Positions 35,880-48,034 of a stretch of 64,000 bases of DNA are shown one piece after another. The DNA comes from Solea solea (taxonomy: Eukaryota > Chordata > Actinopteri > Pleuronectiformes > Soleidae), in the NCBI RefSeq assembly GCF_958295425.1, contig NC_081147.1, positions 2,315,290 through 2,379,289 of the forward strand, written 5' to 3'. The notes under the pieces were generated by a model. It made no database searches, had not been told where the DNA came from, and was given only the letters and a program-made list of their open reading frames with translations. Made by a program: the position numbers and the translations under genes. Every line of letters starts with the position of its first letter. The stretch's first letter is position 1.

Positions 35880-35970
35880 CTTTTTTGGGGTTAAGACCTG
35901 GTTCTAGGGTTAGAACTGGGTTTAAGTTAAGGGTTTGACTTTCAATCGTGATGTTTAAGGTAAGGTTAAG
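35880..35970 (+). repeat. Dispersed repeat of the GGTTAAGACCTGGTTTTAGGG type, copy 2
   Basis: GGGGTTAAGACCTGGTTCTA, GGGTTAGAACTGGGTTTAAG and CGTGATGTTTAAGGTAAGG match the copies at 16,255 and 49,820. Confidence 0.7.
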
Positions 35971-36099
35971 ATAAATCTGTATATATAATAATCTGTATTT
36001 TACTGTATAATCCAACCATTCACCTTATTCTGGAATAAGACATTATTCACTTTCAGATGAAGCATCCATGAAAAGCCTCAGAAGTCACCTCTGCTCTGC

Positions 36100-36262
36100 T
36101 GCTGTATGCACGCCAACGCTCCCTCAGTGTCAGATTAAAACTACGCAGAAAACAATGCAGTCGTGAAGTTCATTGTTTCTGTTCATGAAAACCAGACCGA
36201 CGCAGAATAACAACACAAATCAACCCCCCCCCCAAAAAAATGACGTACTGCAGCTTTAACAC
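36100..36262 (+). repeat. Dispersed repeat family (CTGTATACACAC type), copy 3
   Basis: CTCTGCTGCTGTATGCACGC, GCTCCCTCAGTGTCAGATTA and GACGTACTGCAGCTTTAAC match the other two copies in order. It lies in the large htr4 intron. Confidence 0.65.
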
Positions 36263-36331
36263 AGTCCTCGTCAGCCACTGTGGGAGTTTAACTGTGATCC
36301 CACCTCATTACCTACATGTGACATTTCACTC

Positions 36332-36336
36332 TGTGT

Positions 36337-36377
<41 letters not shown>
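36332..36377 (+). repeat. (TG)n microsatellite
   Basis: TG run with one A interruption near 36,341; a matching AC run is at 36,505-36,526. Confidence 0.95.
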
Positions 36378-36378
<1 letters not shown>

Positions 36379-36989
36379 AATTCAAAAGAAAAAAAAAAAA
36401 GGTCAAGTCACTGTTTTCTATTTGGTTTCCTGAAATAGTCGCGCGTTGAAAGGTTACAGACGGATTCTTACGGTGTGGATGTTTGTGAATGCAGAGTGAC
36501 ACAGACACACACACACACACACACACGGCAGTTTGTGTGACAGAAAAATGTTATATCAGTGATTCCTAAGATTTAAAAATAAACAGAAATAAACAATATT
36601 GGATAAAGTGGTAGAAAAATGGATGGACAGATATAGTGTGGCTGCATCAGTTTCCCCCTCTTTAGACCTCTGTGACTTTGTCCAGGGTGAGTTTAAAACA
36701 CAGCAGCGCGTCCACATTAATCAGCGTCGTCCTGGAGGGGAGCAAATCCCAGCTCTCATTATAATCACATCAACACAACAACAGAAGGAAATCTATGTTC
36801 TCGCCTGCTCCTGATCACAAATCACGGGCTCACATTTATACAATCATTCATCAGTTAGTCATGACAACTAACTTAATTGTGATACACTTAAAAAAACAAA
36901 AGATTTCTAAGAAAAATGAAAAATACTTGTTTGGTAACAGGTAAAGAATAATGTGTTGCCAAAACTGCGTTAAATGCTAAATTTAAATT

Positions 36990-37420
36990 ATTTTTCGCCG
37001 TCTAAGTCGCACACAGTTGTTCCAATTTTAACCAAACTTGGTCCACTCGTTGCTCTCATGATTCCAAACTAATTTCTAATGTACTTCCATTAGCTCCGCC
37101 CACCCAGAAGGCGGCCATTTTAGAAAAACCAAAATGGCTAGTCTACGCATTTGAACGAACTCGTCCTAGCACGTTTGAGCTAGCCGCGTCAAACTCGGTC
37201 CATATGTTCTAGACAAGTTACTGAGTAGAAAGTTATCAGAGGGTTTTCTCCACGTCAAAAGGCGTGGCCTCAGCGCTCTGACAAAGTTGGCGTTAAAATG
37301 GCAGGAAAACAACTTTAAAGTTCCACTTTTTGAAAGCTTTAACTTAAACAGAAGCACGTGAAATTTCTCACAGTTGAGTTGCGGCCCTATCATGAGCGCG
37401 TGCAGTCCTAGTTATTCTAG
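36990..37420. repeat. Possible unnamed dispersed repeat (single copy here)
   Basis: Blocks such as CAATTTTAACCAAACTTGGT, TAGCTCCGCCCACCCAGAAG, GCGGCCATTTTAGAAAAACC and AAAAGGCGTGGCCTCAGCGC resemble a repeat I have seen in fish genomes. Two related sub-blocks (AAACTTGGTCCA at about 37,042 and AAACTCGGTCCA at about 37,191) suggest an internal duplication. Confidence 0.4.
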
Positions 37421-39054
37421 TTTGAACAGAACAATAGAAATAAGTCACTTTTCTTTTTCTTTGCGAGCCTCTTTATCTTCTAATTTGTCTTCCTGCAGAT
37501 TTTGTCTCAGCTTTTGTGTTTTTTTCTCCTGTGACTCTCCTCGGTGAACATTAGCCTCTCCTCAGTGAATGCCTTTGTGCCGGAGCATCCTCCTCCTCCT
37601 CCTCCTCCTACTCGTGGCAGTTCTGTTATTTTTAGTTTTGATTCATTTCCATTCAGCTCGTCTCAGCATCCTTCAGCTCGCGCTGGATGAATGAGGAGCT
37701 TTTATTCCGCAGCTGTACACTTATTTTCTTCTCAGCTTCCTCGTCTTTTTCCTCGTTTTTTTGCTTCCTCGCTTCACGTACAGAGGCTTGTGTTTCCTGT
37801 CAGCCACGCTGTTGCAACAGGAAGTCAGCAGAGGCAACAGATGTTTCTTTTCCTCTTTGCTTTTTTTGTTTAAATTTCCCTTTGTTTGGAGAGAAATGTG
37901 ACTTTGGTCCAGCTCAGAGAAGCAGGTTTGTGATGTGAAGGTGGAGAACGTTACGTGAAGGTCAGACACAGATGAGGAAAACGCCAACATTTTTAAATGT
38001 AATTACATTTTTTACCAATCTAGTGCAAAATCTGTGTTTTTAGTCATTGTTGGTGTGTTTGAGTGCTCATTGTTACTATTACCAGCATTTTTATTTGCGT
38101 TTGGTAGAAAGCGAATACTGACAGTGACATAATGGCATACAATAAGTATGGAAAATTTAACTACATGTTTGTACTCACAGTGCTGTGTGAGTGAGAGGGG
38201 GTGTGGCTACAGTAGAGCAGCAAAAGCCAATGTGTGCTTCTTTTACCGACATATTTACCGATATCGTATCCAAACAACTTGGCACTGCACTTACACGTAG
38301 CCTGTAGCAAGACACCATCGATCCATCCTCCTTTATTCCACACAGTTGTAATTTGTCTTCTCTAAATATGACTTACAGTTCTATTCGAATAATGTCACTC
38401 TAAAGTGTTTCTCCTTGTTTTTAAGAGTCTTAAATCTTTTCTGAAGTGAAGTTTTCTCACTGTGTTGTTTTCATACTGTGTGATTTTAACAACTATGATC
38501 CTCAAACTCCGATGACTCAACCAATCTTCGGGAAACATGAAGTGACGCACATTAGACTGATTGTAGAGGAACAATAACAATGGAGGTAAAAATGTGTGGA
38601 CGAGTCAGCGGCACTCACGGTGGCCTCCACTTCCATTATTGTTCTGCGCAGAAAAAGACGAGAGAGAGACGCACGACACAAACTGTCCTCGTCGCTGACG
38701 TGGGCTCAGATTGATGCTGTAGAGGCTGACGCGTTGCATTCTGATAATATCACATCGTTTATTCTCAACACAAGCAGTTTAACAACAGCAAAAGTTGGTG
38801 TGTATAATCCAAATGTGGGATCAAAACTTCATTTGTTAAAAAAAAACGAATTAATTAAGCACTGAATGAGTGTAAAAAACAAAACAAAAAATATTTTTGG
38901 CAAAATCTCTGGCTGAAGACAAAGCCAACAAATACAAACAAAATGGCTGCCACTACCTATAAATACGACCACGTTTGTTTGCTTAACACATTTTTACGAC
39001 ATGTTTTTTTTGCCCATGTCCTGTTGTGGTTCCAAAAAAACTAAAATTAACTCA

Positions 39055-39060
<6 letters not shown>

Positions 39061-39104
<44 letters not shown>
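39061..39104 (+). repeat. (TG)22 microsatellite
   Basis: Perfect TG run in the large htr4 intron. Confidence 0.97.
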
Positions 39105-39107
<3 letters not shown>

Positions 39108-41989
39108 GAACATTTTTAGGCTAACGGAACTCTCTGGCTGACGCTAAAGCCAACTTCAATAAAAAATACTAATTACAACCGTTGTGGAGATAAAATAAAA
39201 TGGCTGCCACCACCACTAATGTGACCAATCTTTTTTTATGTCCACAACCTGTTGTGGTGTCATTTGTAGTTTTCTCCAGAACAGATTCAGTGACAGTGTT
39301 TGACTGCAGTGAAGAACAAAGACGACTTCAATGACGCAGCAAGTCGTACAAATATCGTTTGCTGCTTGGTTTCTCCCTCTAAATAAAACACTTTTCATCT
39401 GTGTTTACGTTCTTCTTCTTCTTTTCAGTGAAATATTGTTAAAATATGTGTAAAAGATGATAGAACTCCGGCAGAGCTAACTGATGACGTTAGCCTAGCC
39501 TAAGACAGAGGACATGACTGGAAGGAAACAAAATGGCGGCGTGATTTTTGTCAGTTTTCTCTCTCTCTGTTGGATTCCCGACAGAAAAATGTAGAAACAA
39601 TCAAAAACAAACACGGTCGTGAGGAAGGCGCAGTGAGGAGGGCGAGGTAAGCTAACAACAGAGAGTTAGCCAAACGCTAGAACAAAAGACAACGTCAGTG
39701 ACAGAAACTCTTGGTGCTTTTCCATTATATAAAAAGGTTTTTCGAGGAAAAGACATTGAAAATGTTTTTGTTTTGTTATGTAACGATAAATAGTTCACAA
39801 TGGGGCCACATGAAATTGTATCGGAATTGCTAGACACTCCAGTTTTTGATATTGGTATCGTATCAGACTCAAAAAAGTGGTATCGGGACATCCCGACTCT
39901 CAAGTAATGGAAAATGACTGATACCAAAGAGTAGAGATAGAACTGTATAATGGAAAAGTGCCATTTGACTCCGTTTTATTCTGAAAACTAATTAACAATG
40001 ACATCAACATCCACCCTTAACTTGTTTAATTAAATGTAAACACATTTTGGTTTCTATGCATATTTTTATGATTGAGGCACAAACAGCAGCAGAGGCGATC
40101 GAGGTCTCTCTGGCTTCTTTTTCTCTGCCCCACTGAACCAAAGCTCATCATCAGCCAATAAAAAAACTAAAATGCCAAAAGCTGTTTGGAGGCTGGAGCT
40201 CTGCCCGAACCAAAGAGGAGACGATCTGCCAAAAACATCCATCTATGAACTGTTTAACTGGACTCTGATGCTCCAAACATACATTTATGCTCAGGTAAAG
40301 TACAAAGTGGATTCTTTGTTTGAAAACCTTTCCCTCCAAGTAAAGGTCAAGCATTAACATGAAGGCATCTTTAAAGTTGAGTGAAGAAACGTTGGCGTTC
40401 TTTTGAAACTTTCTCTTTATGTACTTTATGTTTCAACTCTTCAGCTCTGCTGCAGAGGCCAAAAAAACTATCTTCAATGATTCTTTTCATGGTGGGAAGA
40501 TTTTTATCAGAATTCAATAACAGTGCAGCAGCCACGTATGAAAAAAAAAAGAAAACACGACTTGAAGTTCAAGTTGTGATTGATGTTGTGTTCATATCAG
40601 GAAACAACACAGAATCAGTCGCTCATAGAACAGAAATTAGCAAAATACATCATTATTTAAGGCTGTTTATGCAAATCCATGGTTTATAAAACCCCGTATT
40701 TTCCAAGCTTGATGATTTGATGACTATAAAATAATGCAAATAATGTTAAAAGCTCATAAAAAGTGACTCACAGAGAGCAAATAAGATTTCAGAAATGAAT
40801 TAAAGCCCATACAAATGGTCAAAAAGGACAACAAATGGGCATGACTTTCTATTATTGGATTTAAACTATGGAACATTTTCCCCTAAAAAATGCTTGGTGG
40901 TGCCATTTCTGAAGAATGAATCTATGTATATGCATGTTGCTGTGGTTTTGTGTCTTTTCAGGCAACATTCATTAAGGAGTTTTCTTCTTTAGCAGTGAAA
41001 CCCAAGAAACACTTAGAGCAGAAAGTAAACAGCATGGATATAAACATGCTCTTTAGCAACGGAAGTGGCCGTAAAACGAGGACTTAGCTGTCGTTAAGTT
41101 CCTCACAGTGTCTTTATACAACCAAGTAAATATTTTCTTCTTATTTGTTCAGTTTGTCATTTAGTCTCTCTTTGTGCTTGTGCTTGGATTCCTACTCTCT
41201 CTTGTTTTTCCCCTTTTGAATGTTTCATTTTTTGTCTTTCTGCCCCTCGTTGCGGGCGATTCTTCACGTACACACAGCGACTCTGTGTTGTCGTCGTTTC
41301 ATTTACCGCCGAGGACTTCCGCGCGTCTCTCCTCTGTGATTCCCGCCGTGTTTACGACATGCACAGCTAATGGAGAAGAATGTCCTCGCAATGAAAATAA
41401 ACTCAAACATCTATCGGAACAGCCTGTTCTTTGTCGTGGGTTAAAGGTTTAAAGTCCTGAGGAAATTCTTCTGGCACAAACCTATTTGCACCTTGAAATG
41501 GACGCTGCTGTCCAAACGGAACGGTCAAGGTTTCCTCACCAAAGGAGACTTGAACGTGTGTTGTTATGGAGCAGCTGCTCAATGACTCTGATAATTACTG
41601 TGTCGTAGACGTGAGTGGAGCCTGGGGGCAGGAGCTGCCTCTCAGGTCTGCGTCCAAACTGTGGCCCCAGCATGAACCAGAACAGCTGACCAGCCTGGAG
41701 CTTCTGCCTGAGAGGCAACTGAACAGCTTTTTTTCCTCTTTCCCAACATATGGTATTTTTTCCTGTCTCTGATCTGTGGAGGCTGATGCTGATGTTTCAA
41801 GGGGGAAAAGACAGGTGAGCATAAGTTACGATGACCAGAAGCTGCCACCAGAAGGAAGTGGTTGCAGAAACTAGACTACCTTATTTAGTTCTAATGAATT
41901 TGGCAATCACAATCCAGCGTTCAGTCCAACAAAGATCTTCGTGAACATGTTAAAAACATGTCTACTTGCAGGTATTGAGACCCTTCATG

Positions 41990-42175
41990 GGTCTGCTCCC
42001 TTCAGGGAGCGTCCCTGTCGATCTTTAAGAAGTTCTTGAAGACCAAGATCTTCCAAGACCATCTTCAGTCCTAGCACTAGTGGAGTTCTTTCCAAGACTT
42101 CTTCTTTGTAGCTTATTTCTCTCTTGTAAGTTGCTTTGGATAAAAGCGTCTGCTAAATGCTTAAATGTAAATGTA
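41990..42175 (+). repeat. 3' tail of a LINE/SINE-type retroelement
   Basis: AGTTCTTGAAGACCAAGATC, then TTGTAAGTTGCTTTGGATAA and AAGCGTCTGCTAAATGCTTA ending in ATGTAAATGTA. The GGATAAAAGCGTCTGCTAAA block is the shared 3' tail of many fish retroelements, and the upstream part resembles the C-terminal end of an L2-like ORF. A related reverse-oriented segment lies at 54,545-54,640. Confidence 0.7.
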
Positions 42176-43732
42176 TTTTGTAATTTCTTTACACAGCTTG
42201 TACCTGTACTAAGATAAAGTTCTGTCTAATGGCGAGGTCAAACAACATGGGACAAGCATGATTAGGAGAATCCAGTAGACATACTGTATTTTTACAGGTT
42301 TCTTGCAACTGTTGACCTGGAAATGGATTGTTTTATCCTGTACAGCAGAGGTAAACATCTAGTCTGGTCAGGTAAGTGAAAAAATTCAACTTTTTGGGGA
42401 AAAAAGCATCCGTTTAAATCAAAATGATATCCCAAAAATGAAATTTGTTACAATAGTTGACAGAATTTCCAATCTAAAGTGTTTATTTGGAAATAGAACG
42501 GTTTATAGTTCACGTGGAAGAATTATTCATCATGCAAAATATGCAAAATCTTAAAATTACAAACTTTTCTCTCTAACTGGCCACAAACACACTCACAGAA
42601 ACTGAAAAATAAGACGGCGGCCGCTTTATGGATCAATGTGGACACACCATCTATAATAAACGAGAGCCTCTGCTTCGTCTTTGTGTGTGTGTGTGTGTGT
42701 GACTGTGACAGGATTTATCTCAGTGTGGCAGAGGAGAAGTTATGGCTCCATGTGAAATGTAAATGACGCAGGATTATACCAACAAATCCAGTGTTCACTC
42801 TGCCAAGACCTGTTTTAATCTTTGGTTCCTTTGTTCCTCTTGTTGTGAGTTTGTGTTCAAAATTTTAAACTGGAGTTTGAATCGTTTGGGGCTAAAATAT
42901 TAATATGGAATAGACAAAGTTTTGGGTTAAACTTGTCATGATGACGTTACCTGCAATGCTTTCTTAGATGTTAGTATTGTCTGTTTTTCTGACATTTTAT
43001 GGACCAAACAAGTATTTGATTCATCAAGATAATAATCAACTGACTGATTGATTATGGAAATAATCGTTACAGCCTCAGGTGCCAGTGATTCCATGCTGTA
43101 ATGGTGATGGGAGAGAGCAGCCTGCCTGCTGTCGGCTCCCAGACAATAACATGGCGCTTGCTTGAACTTGCTTAATTTTCTTCTCATCACTATAATTACA
43201 AGCAACAAGCAACTAAGCAGGAAAAAGACACCGACATCAGCAGCAGACGTGTTCTTGACACGAGCAACAACAAAAGGAACAGGCAATTAAAGTGAATGGT
43301 AAGAGGATGACGGAGTGTGTGGCAGATAAAGGACGAGGTGGGAGGATTGGGAGTAATGAAGGGTGAGCGCCTCACTATGAACTGCTAATGGAAGTCGTGT
43401 TGTTGCAGCGCGTGGAGGTGGATGTATGTACAAAAGAGAGTAAAGCTCCCCTGACATGTAATTCTGTGATGCTGAGCTCTGCATCTTTAGATCCTTTAAT
43501 TAATTTGGTAAAAAAAAGTTCTCTTGTATCTGTGGCTTCAGGAGTTTATTAAAATGCATGGCCACGCATTAGTAACACACGGGAATGGGACATGCAACTC
43601 ACAGACATGCACTAATACTGTGCGGTGACAGATACATGACTTGTGGCCATGCATTAGTAACACAAAGAAACAAAATACGTAGTTAGTTGTAACTCCACTT
43701 TAACATGTAATGCAATTTGTGGACGGGATACA

Positions 43733-44405
43733 TAACTTGTGGCCACTCTTTAGTAATGTGCGGTACCGGGATACGTAACTTGTGGCCGTGCATTAGTATT
43801 GTGCAGTAACAGGATATGTAACTTGTGGCCACTCATTAGTAATGTGCGTTAACGGGATATGTAACTTGTGGCCACGCATTAGTAATGTGCAGTAACAGGA
43901 TACGTAACTTGTGGCCACGCATTAGTAATGTGCGGTAACGGGATACGTAACTTGTGGCCACGCATTAGTAATGTGTGGTAACGGGATACGTAACTTGTGG
44001 CTACACAATAGTAATGTGTGGTAACGAGATACGTAACTTGTGGCCACACTTTAGTAATGCAAGTTAGCGGGATACGTAACTTGTGGCCACATTTTAGTAA
44101 TGTGCGGTACCGGGATACGTAACTTGTGGCCGTGCATTAGTAATGTGCAGTAACAGGATATGTAACTTGTGGCCACGCATTAGTAATGTGCAGTAACAGG
44201 ATACGTAACTTGTGGCCACGCATTAGTAATGTGCAGTAACAGGATACGTAACTTGTGGCCACGCATTAGTAATGTGCAGTAACAGGATACGTAACTTGCG
44301 ACCACGCATTAGTAATGTGCGGTAACGGGATACGTAACTTGCGGCCACGCATTAGTAATGTGCAATAACGGGATACGTAACTTGTGGCCACGCATTAGTA
44401 ATGTG
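43733..44405 (+). repeat. 43-bp tandem array, about 15.6 units
   Basis: The unit runs TAACTTGTGGCCACGCATTA then GTAATGTGCGGTAACGGGAT then ACG. The TAACTTG anchor falls at 43733 and every 43 bases to 44378 with no indel. Degenerate, irregular copies extend back to about 43,555. Variants repeat with an eight-unit (344-bp) period. Located in the large htr4 intron, 0.5 kb from the TM2-TM3 exon. Confidence 0.95.
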
Positions 44406-44865
44406 TAAAATAAATGACTGCACTTTTGCTGGTCACAAGCCCAGATAAAGGAGAAGAATCTGGACTTAGAAGAAGTTATTTTTGTTTATTCCTCTCTCTC
44501 CTACAGCATCCATTAAAATTACATACACTTGGCCAATTATGCAAATTAGGCGATGACGTCATTTAGCGACTTTTAGTAGCTTCTTTACTGAGTGAGGAGT
44601 TGGCAACACTGTTCGTGTGGCAGGAGGACGATGAAAACACGACATTCACGCTTTGTAAAAATGGGTCAGACGAAACCAAACACTGAAGGAAAGTTAATGA
44701 AAAATGAATGAGCTCTCCTTTAGGACGTTCCTAACCCTCCTCTTGTTTTTAAGAACATCAGTGCAGTGGTTTTTGCATAAATGGAGACAGCACCAAAAAT
44801 ACAACCTCCTTAACAGAGGAATTAAATATAACCAAACAAAAACATGGACACGTTCATGTTCCTAC

Positions 44866-45066
44866 CTGTCCAGGGCGATGCAGCACAGGTGCAGTATGGA
44901 CGCCGTGGTCAGCAGGACGTCCAGCGACGTCCGGACCAGACAGAACGTCTCGCCGTAGATCCAGTGCTGGTGCACGAGCTCGATGGCGCCGAACGGCATC
45001 ACCAGCACCGACACGAGCAGGTCGGCAAACGCCAGGGACACGATGAAGTAGTTGGTCTTGATTTTC
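44866..45066 (-). CDS. htr4: 5-HT4 receptor, exon encoding TM2, ECL1 and TM3
   Basis: This 201-base exon continues the receptor in frame: [17 protein letters not shown] (TM2, with the conserved LAxAD-type aspartate that lines the sodium site), [12 protein letters not shown]1 with HWIYGETFC (the cysteine that forms the class A disulfide to ECL2), then [12 protein letters not shown] in TM3. The aspartate of SLDV is the amine-binding residue of aminergic receptors. The exon ends in ALD plus AG, so the DRY arginine codon is split across the intron. The acceptor CTCTCTTCAG/G has a good pyrimidine tract and the donor is GACAG/GTAGG. Identity to mammalian 5-HT4 is very high; differences cluster in ECL1 (VHQHW where human has VQDIW, from memory). 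Upstream intron 2.2 kb, downstream intron 11.1 kb. Confidence 0.96.
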
Positions 45067-45724
45067 CTGAAGAGAGAGAAAAGCGGCAACACGTCAGTCG
45101 CTCTTTTAGAGGCAGAACGAGAAAAAAACTGAGATTATTTACAAAAACAACAATCAGGAATAAGTGTTTCAGATGCAGATGAAGATTAATGGAGCAGATA
45201 TAATAATCTTTATGCCTTTATGGAAGTTTTAGTCAAAACAAAACTTCCCCAGAGAAACTGTATTTCAATATTTAAGGATATGTTTGTGCATTTATGCATT
45301 TAAATAACATGAATATCTTCAGCAAATCAGTTTTTTTATATAATGTAGAGCGATTACTTTAAATTAATGAAGAAAAAATACTGTAAAAGAACAATGACAC
45401 ATAAATGATGTGTTTATTTACTGGGAACTACTACCTCTTCAACATTTGTGTATTTCTGAATGGTCACACAACAAAGGGTCTGTTTTAGTGTTATTTTTTT
45501 CAATCTTTACATCATACATGAATAGAAATAATGAAATAATGATGTAAGTGGCTCATTTAGTGATATATCTGTCACATTTATCCAAACTATGTCAAGTTTG
45601 AAGTTGGAAAGAATCCCGAATAGCAGCTGAATCGTGTGTGCTGAAGCAAATATTGACACGTTTGCAGAATATTATTAAAGAAAGAAAAATAAATGAGAGG
45701 AAAAACATGTCTATTCAAGTGAGT

Positions 45725-45815
45725 CGCACTGGAATTGACTCCAGCTCCTTCCCATGTTCCTCACAGGGTAACCCATAGATAATGAATGAATGAATAAATG
45801 AATGAATGGTTAAAA
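45725..45815 (-). repeat. Reverse 5' fragment of the common teleost repeat, with GAAT tandem
   Basis: AATTGACTCCAGCTCCTTCC, then TTCCTCACAGGGTAACCCAT and a run of GAAT units, is the reverse of the start of the 28,745 element. Confidence 0.65.
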
Positions 45816-45980
45816 GGCAGGCAATTTAGTTTTTAAATTTAAATAAGCTGCCCTGGTTTCCACCTCTGGCTACTATTAAAAGAAGCCGTGACACAAAGAA
45901 TACGATAAAAACCAGACCTGTACATTTTAAATAATTGAATATTTTTAAGTTAATGGAAAAATACACAATTCTACTACTCT

Positions 45981-46003
45981 CTGGTCTGGTCTGGTCTGGT
46001 CTG
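45981..46003 (+). repeat. (CTGGT)n pentanucleotide repeat
   Basis: Four and a half CTGGT units in the TM1-TM2 intron of htr4. Confidence 0.9.
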
Positions 46004-46469
46004 ATGTGGGTGAAACTGAACCGAGACACAAAGTCACAGCTGCTGTGTGAATGATGCTCAATGTATTATCAACTCAGAGAGAGAAGGAGACAAAGATGGC
46101 AGAGAGTCAGTCTGACCGCGGCCACTTCATCAGTCCGTCCGTCAGGCTGTCGAATTAGAAAATAAACCCTGACAGGTAGACGCCGCGCCGCGTCACGCAC
46201 CGATGCGCTTTGGTCATCACTTATTTTCATTGACACGCGGCAGCCAATCTCTCCAGGTAAGTCAGTCAGTGTGTCGGCCTGTTCCTCACAGTCTGGGCTA
46301 GAATATAAAAATAGCTCGAGTAAGTGTCTGTGAGTGTTTTCCGTCCGTCTGTCACTAAACCAAAACAGCCTCTTTACACCGGGCCGCTGCATTTACGGCA
46401 CGCGGAAAATCACCCAGGACGCAGAAAGCATGTTACACACACTTTGAATCAACGAGCAGATGTTTGGCA

Positions 46470-46560
46470 AGACCCTGGTTCTCAAACTGTGGCACGTGGA
46501 CCCCCAGTGGTACGCGAGCTTCCTCCAAGTGGTACTTGAAGGACAATCAGAGACGTCCTG
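46470..46560 (+). repeat. Dispersed repeat of the GTGGTACGTGTACCACCAG type, third copy
   Basis: GGTTCTCAAACTGTGGCACG, then CCCCCAGTGGTACGCGAGC and a GTGGTACTTGAAGG-type end, matches the copies at 10,860 and 28,275. It lies in the TM1-TM2 intron of htr4. Confidence 0.7.
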
Positions 46561-47287
46561 AGGGCGTGTCAGAGGGGGGGAACCACCTGATTTGGTGAGG
46601 TGGAACGTTCTGGAACCACGCTACGGAGCGCCAAGCAGGTCACATCTCACTACAAAAGGTGTTTCCTTCCATGGTTGATCATGTTACCAGGGGTCAGAGG
46701 TCAGATTTAGGGGTTGCTGGACCTTCAGAGCAACACAGGGCTACATGGACTCTATGACCTCTCTTCTTTTTACACATTATATTATACGTATATATTAGAA
46801 CCACTGTGGTAAGAGATATAAGATAATACATTGATATCCATTCATTTCAACAAAACCTTATCCCTAAAATGAAACTTTTAGGCCTAAACTTAACCAGTTC
46901 CTCAGAAATGAGGTTCTACCTCATCCAGGACCAGGTTTTGGTCTCCATGAGGACTCCTAACCACAAGAACACAAGTCCACTTGAGTTGGCTGTAACTCAG
47001 AGCACTTGAACGTGTCCAGACCGGAGCCATGCGTCGTGTTTGGCTCCACGTGCTCGGAAAAGAAAAGACCAGATTGTGACGCGGTGAGATGTGAAAGTGT
47101 CATATTCAGATTACAGACCTTTATGTGTAGACTGTTACTGGAGAAATGTGGCTCTTTAATGCCATCCCATAAAGACACAGACTGTGTTTGATGTGTGAAC
47201 TTGATTAAAATGAGCAAAAACTGTCTATTTTGGTCCCCCTAAGTGTAAAATTGACAATAAACCATTGGACCAAAGCGACGTCCTTAC

Positions 47288-47401
47288 CTGAGTTGTCTGT
47301 CCTTGCACACGGCCACCATGACCAGCAGGTTTCCCAGGATGCTCATCAGCATGACCAGAGACAGGAAGCAGATCAGAGCCATCCGCTTTGGCATGCTGTC
47401 G
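47288..47401 (-). CDS. htr4: 5-HT4 receptor, exon encoding the end of the N-terminus and TM1
   Basis: This exon encodes the last extracellular residues and first membrane helix of a serotonin 5-HT4 receptor, a Gs-coupled plasma-membrane GPCR. The frame reads [13 protein letters not shown], then a hydrophobic helix containing the class A GN motif (GNLLVMVAV), then KDRQLR at the start of ICL1. From GNLL onward it is nearly identical to mammalian 5-HT4 (from memory); before TM1 it diverges and is two residues longer. The acceptor is TTTCCGTAG and the donor is CTCAG/GTAAGG. The exon enters needing two bases from an upstream exon and leaves two bases of the ICL1 arginine codon, which the next exon completes. 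No start codon aligned with the mammalian start lies here, so an upstream coding exon is expected, although an internal Met sits at the third encoded residue. Confidence 0.93.
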
Positions 47402-48034
47402 CTACGGAAACACACAACAAGAAACTGTTAATCCACATCTGCCTGGATTTACTTTGATTTTATGGCTTTAGAAATGTCCAAAAAAATGATCAATGAGTGA
47501 GTTCTTCTGCCTCTTTTTTTCCAAGATAACTTCCACTTTTTATGGGGGTTAAAGACATTTTTTTTACCTCCAAAAAAAAGCTCTATTTTTCTGCACCGTG
47601 ACGACATGTTTATGCAAAAATCCATCTGAATTCCCGGCCTGAATTCCCGGCCTGTCACGTGCAGCTGCATCAGCACAAAAGAATCACTTCCCCCCTTCAA
47701 CACTTAAAGTATCAGCAGTGAAACTTTAAATGAGTGGACGCTCCATCGTCGTCAGGTCTCATATCTCACAGCAGACGACGGTGCGCGTTTTAATTGCACG
47801 TTCACAGTCAGATGATTCCAGACGTTTGATATCACTGTTTATCTGAAACATTTGCTGTGATGAAAGCTTTCAGGTGCCACAGGGTATTATTTATATCTCC
47901 TCCATTACCACGGTAACGACTGCTTCATGATCAGAGCAGTCATCCGATCACAAAAAAAACCCTGGCAACATTAACATCGTCAGAGAGGCTATAAAAGGAC
48001 TAACGCGCAGTAGCTGTGACACAATACCGATGTA

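Larger units (their letters stand above)
33731..44865 (-). other. htr4: htr4 intron between TM3 and ICL2 exons (11.1 kb)
   Basis: The intron interrupts the DRY arginine codon. It holds a decayed LINE reverse-transcriptase piece (33900-34020), a purine tract (35565-35815), TG microsatellites (36332-36377 and 39061-39104), several dispersed repeat copies, a LINE-like 3' tail (about 41990-42175) and a 43-bp tandem array (43733-44405). Open frames in it are short and unlike known proteins. Confidence 0.88.
45067..47287 (-). other. htr4: htr4 intron between TM1 and TM2 exons (2.2 kb)
   Basis: The intron lies between CTCAG/GTAAGG and CTCTTCAG/G. It contains a reverse fragment of a common fish repeat with a GAAT tandem (about 45725-45815), a 5-bp CTGGT tandem (45981-46003) and a dispersed repeat copy at about 46470-46560. 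No other coding signal was seen. Confidence 0.88.

Noticed and set aside
41174..41452. 92-codon frame starting with a hydrophobic stretch that looks like a signal peptide
   Set aside because: No recognisable mature domain, no upstream context, lies antisense inside an htr4 intron; the length is within chance for this base composition.
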